Under the pieces are notes generated by a model. The model saw nothing but the letters and a program-made list of their open reading frames with translations. It made no database searches and was not told where the DNA came from. Of a stretch of DNA of 17,519 nt, positions 7,274-13,075 are shown one piece after another (position 1 is the stretch's first letter; every line of letters starts with the position of its first letter). The DNA lies in contig CANHRF010000008.1 of NCBI GenBank assembly GCA_947463335.1, positions 1 through 17,519 of the forward strand, read 5' to 3'. Origin of the DNA: Actinomycetota bacterium (GTDB lineage Bacteria > Actinomycetota > Actinomycetes > Nanopelagicales > Nanopelagicaceae). Position numbers and translations under genes: made by a program.

Positions 7274-8016
7274 TACTTTCCCTTCTTAGCCATAAAGTTC
7301 ATAAACGCTTCCATTGCTTCTTCTGATTGCAGAGCGAGAGAGAAGAGTTCAAATTCCGCCTTCATTACCGCTGCAACTGCATCGTGCTTGCTCGCCTTCA
7401 ACAGTGCCTTGGTATTGATCATTGCTTGTGGTGGATTTGCTGCAATTGCTTTTGCTAACTCGAGCGCAGCGCTGAATGGGTCTGGTGCGATTTCTGCAAC
7501 TAGCCCCATCTCGCGGGCGCTCTCAGCGTCGAAGCTTTCTCCAGTAAAGAAAATTTTGGCGGCGCGTTGGTAGCCAACTAAAAGTGGGAATAGGTAACTC
7601 GATCCCGCCTCAGGTACTAAACCAAGGGAAGCAAATGGCATAGAAAACTTTGCAGTAGGTGCGGCGATTACGACATCGCAATGGAGCAGCATTGTTGTAC
7701 CGACACCGACTGCGTTTCCCTTAACGGCGGCAATTAGTGGTTTTGGGAATTCAAGTAAAGATCCGAGAAATTTTGCAACATCACTATCTTCACCTGAAGG
7801 TGGATTGGCGAGGAAATCAGAGATGTCATTTCCGGCGGTGAAGTGATCGCCCTCAGAAGTGATGATGACGGCACGGACTCCAAAATCACCGGCAGCCTCA
7901 TTTAGGCCCGTCGCCAACCCTGCATACATCTCACGAGTGAGCGCATTCATCTTGGCAGGGCGGTTAAAGGTTAAAACCTGGATATCGCCTTCGCGGCGGC
8001 TAGTTATTACGGACAT
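7273..8016 (-). CDS. Enoyl-CoA hydratase/isomerase family protein
   Basis: A 247-residue crotonase-fold protein acting on acyl-CoA thioesters. The oxyanion-hole segments are FTAGNDISDF (59-68) and KGNAVGVGTTML (99-110). Glu136 sits in SLGLVPEAGSS, while the earlier position usually written as MPE in classic hydratases reads MPF (Phe128). A single acidic residue in PEAG is more typical of delta3,delta2-enoyl-CoA isomerases and related proteins, so isomerase activity is as likely as hydration. The C-terminus ends in AKKGK, typical length. It is the first gene of a two-gene operon with the SDR. No SD precedes its ATG; TAGGAT lies exactly six bases upstream. An inverted repeat overlaps that hexamer. 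Confidence 0.9.
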   Translation of the reverse strand: MSVITSRREGDIQVLTFNRPAKMNALTREMYAGLATGLNEAAGDFGVRAVIITSEGDHFTAGNDISDFLANPPSGEDSDVAKFLGSLLEFPKPLIAAVKGNAVGVGTTMLLHCDVVIAAPTAKFSMPFASLGLVPEAGSSYLFPLLVGYQRAAKIFFTGESFDAESAREMGLVAEIAPDPFSAALELAKAIAANPPQAMINTKALLKASKHDAVAAVMKAEFELFSLALQSEEAMEAFMNFMAKKGK

Positions 8017-8022
8017 TTGACC

Positions 8023-8028
8023 ATCCTA
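8023..8028 (-). promoter_or_regulatory. -10 hexamer, leaderless promoter of the ECH–SDR operon
   Basis: On the minus strand TAGGAT plus six bases (GGTCAA) leads directly to the ECH ATG. The hexamer overlaps the left arm of the inverted repeat at 8025-8048, so a bound regulator would block it. Confidence 0.6.
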
Positions 8029-8048
8029 CTCGTTGGTAACCTAGTAGG
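8025..8048. promoter_or_regulatory. Inverted repeat, candidate operator between ECH and the HTH gene
   Basis: CCTACT (8025-8030) and AGTAGG (8043-8048) are inverted copies around a 12-base spacer that itself contains GTT-GGT-AAC (8032-8040). A further AGTAGG follows at 8051-8056, giving a direct repeat. The site lies in the 66-base divergent promoter region. TAACCT (8037-8042) inside it could be the -10 of the HTH gene, so one regulator could affect both directions. Confidence 0.4.
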
Positions 8049-8082
8049 AAAGTAGGACAATGGCGGTGACGGAGAGGTCAAA

Positions 8083-8403
8083 ATGGCAAGAGATATCACA
8101 ATTACTGCGCGAGAACTAAATCCCTTTGAGCAACTGGTTCTTGGCCTGCTCTGCGAGGGCAAAACTAACTCAGCGATCGCACGAGAAACATCTCATACCG
8201 AGAAGGTCATTGAAAATACTATTAGTCGCGCCGCAAAAGCCTTCAACATTAAATCTGATCCTGACACAAATATCCGCGTCTTATTGGCGTTGGCCTATCG
8301 CACACATTATGGCGATGCCGCATTCGATCGCTTAAACGTAGCTTGTTCTCATTTAGAAATTGGCCCCGACGGGCAATCGCTCTGTAATCGCGAAGTTCAT
8401 TAA
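8083..8403 (+). CDS. Stand-alone LuxR-type helix-turn-helix protein
   Basis: The 106-residue product is almost entirely a LuxR/GerE C-terminal DNA-binding domain (about residues 11-73): LNPFEQLVLGLLCEGKTNSAIA, then the recognition-helix region TEKVIENTISRAAKAFNI, then NIRVLLALAY. It has no receiver or sensor domain. A short tail of about 30 residues contains Cys89 and Cys101, which could bind a metal or form a disulfide; this is speculation. GGAGAGG at 8071-8077 gives a good SD for the ATG at 8083. It is divergent from the ECH–SDR operon, a common arrangement for a local regulator, but no target can be proven from sequence. Confidence 0.82.
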   Translation: MARDITITARELNPFEQLVLGLLCEGKTNSAIARETSHTEKVIENTISRAAKAFNIKSDPDTNIRVLLALAYRTHYGDAAFDRLNVACSHLEIGPDGQSLCNREVH

Positions 8404-8420
8404 CTAAGTCATTAATTTTT

Positions 8421-8461
8421 CAGGGCTATCACTCATCAATTATGGTGAAGTGCTAGCCCTG
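8421..8461. repeat. 41-base inverted repeat downstream of the HTH gene
   Basis: CAGGGCTA (8421-8428) pairs perfectly with TAGCCCTG (8454-8461). After one mismatch, CACT pairs with AGTG (8430-8433 / 8449-8452). It begins 18 bases after the HTH stop. No T-run follows on the plus strand, and the T-run at 8416-8420 is on the wrong side for a plus-strand terminator. It may still slow transcription or stabilise an mRNA end, or bind a protein. Confidence 0.5.
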
Positions 8462-8508
8462 CCATATTCAGTCAAAACAATAGCAAGACAGGAGTATTAA
8501 TTGCCCTA

Positions 8509-8525
8509 CACCTAATCGATAGGTG
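8509..8525 (+). promoter_or_regulatory. Small hairpin upstream of the 193-aa membrane protein SD
   Basis: CACCTA (8509-8514) and TAGGTG (8520-8525) form a perfect 6-bp stem with a five-base loop, seven bases before the SD GGGAG (8533-8537). The stem does not cover the SD. A role is uncertain. Confidence 0.3.
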
Positions 8526-8543
8526 AATTAAAGGGAGAGTAAA

Positions 8544-9125
8544 ATGAAGAGAAAGAGTTTTGACAAAATAGTTACTGCTGTGGGATTTGGGCTATCTGTC
8601 TTCTTATTGATTGCGGCTGGATTATTAAACTGGGGTGCAAATTTTGCCTCTGACGCCGTTAGTTCACAGCTCAAGGCGCAAGAAATCACAATCCCTGCGG
8701 AGACCGGAAACGCTGATGAAAGCGCAGATATCACAAAGTTCTTCCTCGATAACGGCGATAAAGTCATGGTCGATGCTAAGCAGGCACAAATGTATGCAGA
8801 TAATTACTTGGGATTTCACTTAGCGAAGATGCCTACCTACGCTGCAGCATCTTCAGCTAACCGTGCTGCCGGTGCAGCGCTTGCCGCAAATCCAAATGAC
8901 TTAACTCTTAAGGCAGAAGCGGCGGCAAAAGCCGGAATGGTAGAAACGGTATTTAGAGGCACTGTCCTGCGAGGCACTTTGCTAACTGCATATGCATTTG
9001 GAACTTTGGGTTCAATAGCGGGAATATCTGCGATCGTGGCGCTAGCTGGATCAGCTGTGATGCTTTTCCTCTCGATTCTAGGGTTACTACATATTCGTCG
9101 CGTCCCTGAGGAGGCGACGATTTAA
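8544..9125 (+). CDS. Conserved actinobacterial membrane protein (type often labelled 'LigA-like')
   Basis: The 193-residue protein has an N-terminal membrane helix (about 10-30), an alanine-rich extracytoplasmic region (31-138) and two adjacent C-terminal hydrophobic stretches (about 143-163 and 164-183) ending in a basic tail. Segments such as KRKSFDKIVTAVGF, QAQMYADNYLGFHL, VFRGTVLRGTLLTAYAFGTLG and ISAIVALAGSAVMLFL match a family I recall from mycobacteria and other actinobacteria. Databases often name that family 'aromatic ring-opening dioxygenase LigA'. No dioxygenase motif is visible and the name is very probably wrong. The SD GGGAG lies six bases before the ATG. A terminator follows. 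Function unknown. Confidence 0.82.
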   Translation: MKRKSFDKIVTAVGFGLSVFLLIAAGLLNWGANFASDAVSSQLKAQEITIPAETGNADESADITKFFLDNGDKVMVDAKQAQMYADNYLGFHLAKMPTYAAASSANRAAGAALAANPNDLTLKAEAAAKAGMVETVFRGTVLRGTLLTAYAFGTLGSIAGISAIVALAGSAVMLFLSILGLLHIRRVPEEATI

Positions 9126-9147
9126 CCCTCAACTCTCCGTGAGGGCG

Positions 9148-9188
9148 CCCCTCGTCAACTGCGTATTTGCAGGTGGCGGGGGGTTTTT
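9148..9188 (+). terminator. Intrinsic terminator after the 193-aa membrane protein gene
   Basis: A long GC-rich stem pairs 9148-9162 with 9169-9183 (one mismatch, two G·U pairs) around the loop GTATTT, and is followed by TTTTTATT. A smaller hairpin, CCCTCA/TGAGGG (9126-9131 / 9140-9145), lies just before it. This should separate the upstream gene from the uraA transcript. Confidence 0.85.
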
Positions 9189-9346
9189 ATTGCGACTCGC
9201 CAAGGAAATACCTTGGAGTATCGCTTTCGGCCCACGTACTCTTGAGGAAACTTCCCTTCCAAAACTTCCCTTCCAAAACTTCCTCGTGTTAAGCGCGCTC
9301 ACATACCGTGGCCGCTCTCGTGGCAATTCAATTGGAGAGGTAATCA
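9189..9346 (+). promoter_or_regulatory. uraA upstream region and putative folded leader
   Basis: This 158-base non-coding stretch contains a perfect CCAAGG-AAATA-CCTTGG hairpin (9200-9216) and GAGTA/TACTC arms (9216-9220 / 9237-9241). It also has a 14-base tandem repeat (9250-9283) and a hairpin that can mask the SD. In that last hairpin CTCTC (9315-9319) pairs with GAGAG (9335-9339) of the SD GGAGAGG (9334-9340), with inner CAA/TTG pairs. No clear promoter was identified. Control of a nucleobase transporter by leader folding is plausible but unproven. Confidence 0.4.
9250..9283 (+). repeat. 14-base tandem repeat in the uraA leader
   Basis: The unit ACTTCCCTTCCAAA occurs twice in perfect tandem (9250-9263 and 9264-9277), followed by a partial third copy ACTTCC (9278-9283). 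The preceding GAGGAA (9244-9249) can pair with TTCCTC at 9280-9285, and its GGAA core with any of the TTCC copies. Confidence 0.8.
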
Positions 9347-10612
9347 ATGTCTTTACTTACTTGGAAACTTCACGGAGATGGAAAGAAGATTTCTGATGGA
9401 GCAGTCGTCTCAACAGATGAAAGACTCAGCTGGCCTCGCACCGCTGGTGTAGGACTACAACATATCGCCGCCATGTTTGGCGCAACATTCCTAGTTCCGA
9501 TCATCACAGGGTTTCCCCCAACCACAACGCTCTTCTTCTCAGGAATCGGCACAATCCTCTTCCTGATCATTACCAAAAATAAGGTTCCAAGCTACCTAGG
9601 TTCATCATTTGCTTTCCTCGGACCGATTGCCGCAGCAGTTGCATCAACAGCTACGGGTGGCGGAATGGCTGCAGCGCTTGGGGGTATCGTCTTTACTGGC
9701 GTTGTGCTAGCACTAGTCGGTTTCGCAGTTAAGGCTGCCGGAATCGGTTGGATCAACTGGCTACTTCCACCAGTGGTAACAGGCACAATCGTGATGCTTA
9801 TCGGTTTCAACCTAGCCGGAGCTGCTAAAGGTAACTTCACTAAAGAACCAATGATCGCAATCATAACTTTGGGAAGCATCGGCTTAATCAGCGTAATTTC
9901 AAAGGGATTCTTGAGTCGCATCAGCATCTTCTTGGGACTAGCTGTTGGTTACATCGTTGCTTTGGCTATGGGAGATGTTGACACTAAGGGAATTGAAGCA
10001 GCTGCTTGGTTTGCAGTTCCTACCTTCACAACTCCAACATTTAGCATGAATGTAATGATTCTCTTCTTACCTGTTGTTCTTGTATTGATCGCAGAAAACG
10101 TGGGGCACGTTAAATCAGTTGCCGCAATGACTGGTAAAGATCTAGATGACCAAATGGGTAACGCACTCGTAGCAGATGGCGTTGCAACTACTCTCGCCGG
10201 CTTCGGTGGAGGTTCTGGAACCACTACTTACGCCGAAAACATTGGCGTTATGGCTGCAACTCGCGTTTATTCGACTGCGGCATATTGGATTGCAGGCGTT
10301 GGCGCGATCTTGCTATCGCTTTCACCAAAATTTGGAGCGGTGCTAAGTGCAACTCCGGCAGGAGCGCTCGGTGGAGTATCTACCGCGCTCTTCGGCATGA
10401 TTGGAATTCTGGGTGCGCGCATTTGGATCGAATCTAAGGTTGATTTCTCAAATTCAACTAATTTGTTGATCGCCGGTTCTGCTCTGATCATGGGCATCGC
10501 TGATTATTCTTGGACTCGTGGTGATTACACATTTACAGGAATCGTCAATGGAACCTTGGTTGCAGTCATCGGATATCGCGTACTACATGCGATAACCAAG
10601 GCGCGCAGCTAG
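9347..10612 (+). CDS. uraA: Uracil permease (NCS2/UraA family)
   Basis: The 421-residue protein has the 14-segment NCS2 layout and imports uracil with protons. Key features are QHIAAMFGATFLVP (38-51), PSYLGSSFAFLGP (81-93), LIAENVGHVKS with Glu250, and GTTTYAENIGVMAATRVYS with Glu297. These two glutamates correspond to Glu241 and Glu290 of E. coli UraA, which bind uracil and couple protons. The pattern is uracil-type rather than xanthine/urate-type. GGAGAGG at 9334-9340 supports the ATG at 9347. It has its own leader and a terminator on each side, so it is probably monocistronic. Confidence 0.93.
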   Translation: MSLLTWKLHGDGKKISDGAVVSTDERLSWPRTAGVGLQHIAAMFGATFLVPIITGFPPTTTLFFSGIGTILFLIITKNKVPSYLGSSFAFLGPIAAAVASTATGGGMAAALGGIVFTGVVLALVGFAVKAAGIGWINWLLPPVVTGTIVMLIGFNLAGAAKGNFTKEPMIAIITLGSIGLISVISKGFLSRISIFLGLAVGYIVALAMGDVDTKGIEAAAWFAVPTFTTPTFSMNVMILFLPVVLVLIAENVGHVKSVAAMTGKDLDDQMGNALVADGVATTLAGFGGGSGTTTYAENIGVMAATRVYSTAAYWIAGVGAILLSLSPKFGAVLSATPAGALGGVSTALFGMIGILGARIWIESKVDFSNSTNLLIAGSALIMGIADYSWTRGDYTFTGIVNGTLVAVIGYRVLHAITKARS

Positions 10613-10623
10613 TAATTTGCAGT

Positions 10624-10665
10624 AAGTAAAAGGGGCGGGGTAACCCGCCCCTTTTACTTTGATTT
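10624..10665 (+). terminator. Intrinsic terminator after uraA
   Basis: A perfect 16-bp stem, AAGTAAAAGGGGCGGG (10624-10639) with its complement at 10644-10659, is capped by GTAA, a GNRA tetraloop, and followed by TGATTTTT. It begins 12 bases after the uraA stop. Confidence 0.95.
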
Positions 10666-10685
10666 TTCCCTTTATTTTTTGGAGT

Positions 10686-10691
10686 TAGAAT
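10686..10691 (+). promoter_or_regulatory. -10 hexamer, leaderless promoter of the lysE–nuclease operon
   Basis: TAGAAT is followed by exactly six bases (TACCAA) and the GTG start. An in-frame stop overlaps this hexamer (10686-10688), so GTG at 10698 is the first possible start. A GGAG at 10681-10684 lies 13 bases away, too far for a good SD. Confidence 0.6.
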
Positions 10692-10697
10692 TACCAA

Positions 10698-11351
10698 GTG
10701 GTTATCCCAAGTCGATTGTTTGAGTACATCGTTGCGGCGATGATAATCATCCTTGCCCCTGGGCCCAGCGTTCTCTTCGTTATTGCACGTGCGATCGCTT
10801 GGGGAAGAAAGGTTGCAGTCTTTACAGTTGCAGGAAATGTCACCGGCGCCTTTGCGCTCTCCTCACTGGTTGCATTTGGCTTAGGGCCAATTCTCTCTCG
10901 CTCCCATCTCGCCTATTTGGCAGTTCAATGGGGTGGTGGTGGCTATCTGATCTATCTTGGAATTACCGCGATTCGCGCCCGCAAAGTTCATGCAGCGGAT
11001 ATGCGAAACCAGGGAACACTTGTTCCAACATTTTGGAGATCTGTGCGTGATGGTTTTTGGGTGGGAGCGCTCAACCCCAAAGGGCTAGTTTTTTACGCAG
11101 CGGTCCTCCCCCAATTCATCGATATCGATCGCGGACAAGTTACTTCACAACTCTTAATACTCGGTGCACTTTTCTCAATCTTGGCATTTATCTCTGATGG
11201 CACCTGGGGTTTGTTAGCAGGCACTGCCCGTATCTGGTTAGCAAGCGATGAGCGACGTCTCGAAAAATTACGAGCAACTGGTGGAATAGTTATGGTTATC
11301 TTGGGTCTATCGGTGATTGCAACAGCAGTGCGTGATTTAATCATCGCATGA
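10698..11351 (+). CDS. LysE/RhtB-family amino-acid exporter
   Basis: The 217-residue protein is a LysE-family translocator with about six membrane helices. These proteins export lysine, homoserine, threonine or related amino acids. The family signature is APGPSVLFVIARAIAWGRK (20-38), and AGNVTGAF and FWVGALNPKGLVFYAAVLPQF follow as in RhtB-type members. The GTG start is forced by an in-frame stop just upstream and fits a leaderless transcript. Its stop overlaps the next gene's ATG (ATGA), so the exporter and the nuclease-like protein are translationally coupled, although no functional link is obvious. The transported substrate cannot be told. Confidence 0.9.
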   Translation: MVIPSRLFEYIVAAMIIILAPGPSVLFVIARAIAWGRKVAVFTVAGNVTGAFALSSLVAFGLGPILSRSHLAYLAVQWGGGGYLIYLGITAIRARKVHAADMRNQGTLVPTFWRSVRDGFWVGALNPKGLVFYAAVLPQFIDIDRGQVTSQLLILGALFSILAFISDGTWGLLAGTARIWLASDERRLEKLRATGGIVMVILGLSVIATAVRDLIIA

Positions 11352-12043
11352 GCACAAAGATAGCTAAACCAGCATCACCTGCCCGCGACACTATCGCCCC
11401 ATCAGATCTGACATTTGGATTATCAACGTGCAAGCGTTGCCTCTGGATTAAGTACTGGTTCAAGATCACAATGCCTGGACAATTTCCTTTGGTGAAACCA
11501 CTCTCAGCCGCACAGGAAGAACATTTTCGCCGCGCATCTATGCCTGATTTAGATCCTTCTCTTGCGCCTGGCGTTGTTAAGCAATGGGGACAGTGGGTGA
11601 AGAGCGCACCCATCGAAGTAGATGGAAAGCCAACGCGTTGGCGGATCCTAGGAATTTACGATTTGTTGGCTCATTACGATGATGGATCAGTTGGAATCAT
11701 TGATTGCAAAGTCTCGGATTCCGAAAGAGATAACGCACAATTTTATGCTCCCCAGCTTGAGGCCTACGCCTACGCGCTGGAGAACCCAGAGAAAGGTAAG
11801 CCATTTCCGGTCTCGAGTATGGGTCTCTTAGTCTGGAAGTTAGCTGGCATTGCCGAGACTGCAGATGGCGCACATGGATTCGGCGTGACGCAGCACTATT
11901 TGCACGTAACGCGAGATCAGGCACAATTTAATTCATTGATCTCAGATTTAATCGACGTTATTGAAGGTGATCTGCCTGAAGCCGGTCCAGATTGCGACAC
12001 TTGTAATTTCCTGGTTAAGCGCCTAGCGATCGAAAGTAACTAG
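11348..12043 (+). CDS. PD-(D/E)XK (RecB-like) nuclease-fold protein with two CxxC pairs
   Basis: The 231-residue protein shows the core of the RecB/Cas4-type nuclease superfamily. Asp105 is in LGIYDLL, then GIIDCKV provides Asp119 and Lys121, and QLEAYAYAL supplies the RecB-family QxxxY (Gln136, Tyr140). Two cysteine pairs flank the domain: Cys28/Cys31 in LSTCKRCLWIKYW and Cys216/Cys219 in DCDTCNF. In AddB and Cas4, cysteines around this fold hold a 4Fe-4S cluster, so a cluster or zinc site is a reasonable inference. The 2+2 spacing differs from the 1+3 pattern of Cas4/AddB. No helicase, CRISPR array or cas gene is nearby. The start overlaps the lysE stop by four bases; the stop overlaps the convergent plsC stop. 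Confidence 0.78.
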   Translation: MSTKIAKPASPARDTIAPSDLTFGLSTCKRCLWIKYWFKITMPGQFPLVKPLSAAQEEHFRRASMPDLDPSLAPGVVKQWGQWVKSAPIEVDGKPTRWRILGIYDLLAHYDDGSVGIIDCKVSDSERDNAQFYAPQLEAYAYALENPEKGKPFPVSSMGLLVWKLAGIAETADGAHGFGVTQHYLHVTRDQAQFNSLISDLIDVIEGDLPEAGPDCDTCNFLVKRLAIESN

Positions 12044-12726
12044 CCTTCGTCCTCATCGGAACTCTTCTTCGCCTTCGTTGCATAAGTATCAACATACTCT
12101 TGCCCCGACATCGCCTGAATTGCTGACATAATTTTATCGGTCACATCTCTTAAGTGAAGCAGATCCGTTGAATCGCCTTCAAAGTACATTGGCTCACCGA
12201 AAATCATTTCAACTCGCATCACCTTCGGAACCACTGTTCCGGTAGGTTGAATCTTTTCAGTATTAAACATTGCAACAGGAATTACCGGCGCACCCGAATC
12301 AATTGCTAAGCGGGCGATTCCGCTACGTCCCTTATAAAGGCGTCCATCCGGAGATCGAGTTCCTTCAGGGTAGATGCCTAAACACTTTCCTTCTGCCAAG
12401 ACTTTAAGGCCCGCGATTAGAGCTGCCTCGCTGCGCCGGCCTCCTGAGCGATCTACAGGTACTTGTCCAAGAGCGATAAAGGTTAACTTCTTAAGAAGAC
12501 CTTTCGGTCCGGGCGATGTGAAGTATTCACTCTTAGCAAGAAAGGTAACTTTGCGAGGAACAACTAGCGGCATAAAGATCGAGTCGCTAAATGAGAGATG
12601 GTTGGAGGCGATGATTACCGGACCACTTCCAGGAACGTTGCGCAGCCCTTTCACCTTTGGGCGAAAGAGGATCATCAGAAATGGGGTTAAGAATGCGCGC
12701 AAGATGCCGTACGGCAGGTTGTTCAT
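12040..12726 (-). CDS. PlsC-family 1-acyl-sn-glycerol-3-phosphate acyltransferase (copy 2)
   Basis: This 228-residue LPLAT/PlsC acyltransferase has the catalytic HX4D box SNHLSFSD (His43, Asp48), the GQVPVDR motif (87-93), YPEGTRSPDGRLYKGRSG starting at 119, and GAPVIPVAMF. It ends in a lysine/serine then acidic tail (KKSSDEDEG). It is closer to the canonical actinobacterial phosphatidate-forming type than copy 1. In mycobacteria a similar gene (Rv2182c) sits with an SRPBCC gene (Rv2185c) and fadD15 (Rv2187), which matches the genes to its right. No SD precedes the ATG at 12726; TAAATT lies exactly six bases upstream. It converges on the nuclease gene with a four-base stop overlap. Confidence 0.93.
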   Translation of the reverse strand: MNNLPYGILRAFLTPFLMILFRPKVKGLRNVPGSGPVIIASNHLSFSDSIFMPLVVPRKVTFLAKSEYFTSPGPKGLLKKLTFIALGQVPVDRSGGRRSEAALIAGLKVLAEGKCLGIYPEGTRSPDGRLYKGRSGIARLAIDSGAPVIPVAMFNTEKIQPTGTVVPKVMRVEMIFGEPMYFEGDSTDLLHLRDVTDKIMSAIQAMSGQEYVDTYATKAKKSSDEDEG

Positions 12727-12732
12727 GAGGCT

Positions 12733-12738
12733 AATTTA
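12733..12738 (-). promoter_or_regulatory. -10 hexamer, leaderless promoter of plsC copy 2
   Basis: On the minus strand TAAATT plus six bases (AGCCTC) leads to the ATG. The 70-base divergent region also holds TATAAA (12764-12769) facing the small plus-strand gene. Confidence 0.55.
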
Positions 12739-12763
12739 GCGCCAAAAGGTTGGAATGTGCGAA

Positions 12764-12769
12764 TATAAA
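12764..12769 (+). promoter_or_regulatory. Candidate -10 hexamer of the 92-aa gene
   Basis: TATAAA lies 27 bases before the ATG at 12797. A start near 12776 would leave a leader of about 20 bases that includes the SD GGAG (12785-12788). No clear -35 was seen. Confidence 0.4.
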
Positions 12770-12796
12770 CCATGTTGAAATCTTGGAGCAGGAGCA

Positions 12797-13075
12797 ATGA
12801 GCGATAAAGAGAAGCGCCAAGATGGCCCTGATGACGCTACAGAGCGCGAGCTGATTGAAATGGAATTTCAGTCAATGGTGGAGAACTTATCTCTAGATCA
12901 ATCCGCACCTACTTCTTACCTAGATGAACTCGATAGAGTTGAAGATCACAATAGATTTATTGCTCCTATCCCACCGCGCCAAAGTTTTAAAGAAACTTTT
13001 CAGTCTGCAATGGCAGCGCTCAAGAAATGGAAGAGTGGTAATTCAAATCGTGGCGATGATGGAGCTGCTCTTTAG
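12797..13075 (+). CDS. Small charged hypothetical protein
   Basis: The 92-residue product is hydrophilic and rich in Asp, Glu, Lys and Arg, with no signal peptide or membrane helix. A helical acidic region (about 14-32) is followed by YLDELDRVEDHNRFIAPIPP (41-60) and a basic helical tail. The D-R-[FY]-xPxPP-like segment resembles short proteins I recall from actinobacteria, but I cannot assign a family. GGAG at 12785-12788 is a good SD for the ATG. It lies between divergent plsC and convergent glucokinase, and its stop overlaps the glucokinase stop by four bases. It may be a conserved member of the PlsC–ROK–SRPBCC–FadD cluster. Function unknown. Confidence 0.72.
   Translation: MSDKEKRQDGPDDATERELIEMEFQSMVENLSLDQSAPTSYLDELDRVEDHNRFIAPIPPRQSFKETFQSAMAALKKWKSGNSNRGDDGAAL

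Noticed and set aside
8421..8461. Intrinsic terminator for the HTH gene
   Set aside because: The stem is good, but no T-run follows on the plus strand, so it is recorded as an inverted repeat instead.
8491..8515. Tiny four-codon frame (TTG to TAA) after an AGGAG
   Set aside because: Too short to support as a leader peptide; the SD-like match is expected by chance and no attenuator follows.
9189..9346. Purine riboswitch upstream of the permease
   Set aside because: The conserved loop-loop and junction bases of the purine aptamer are absent, and the transporter looks uracil-specific.
9139..9396. 85-codon open frame before uraA
   Set aside because: It runs through a strong terminator and the tandem repeats and into uraA in another frame, with no plausible SD or domain.
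9592..10497. Several antisense open frames inside uraA
   Set aside because: They are low-complexity products (Pro, Ala, Thr, Ile) of the hydrophobic sense codons and typical antisense shadows of a membrane protein.
11348..12043. Cas4
   Set aside because: The nuclease-like core and cysteines invite it, but the cysteine spacing is wrong and no CRISPR repeats or cas genes are in the window.
12772..12807. 11-codon upstream frame overlapping the 92-aa gene start
   Set aside because: Its ATG lies only two bases after the TATAAA hexamer, so it is probably upstream of the transcription start; it has no SD.
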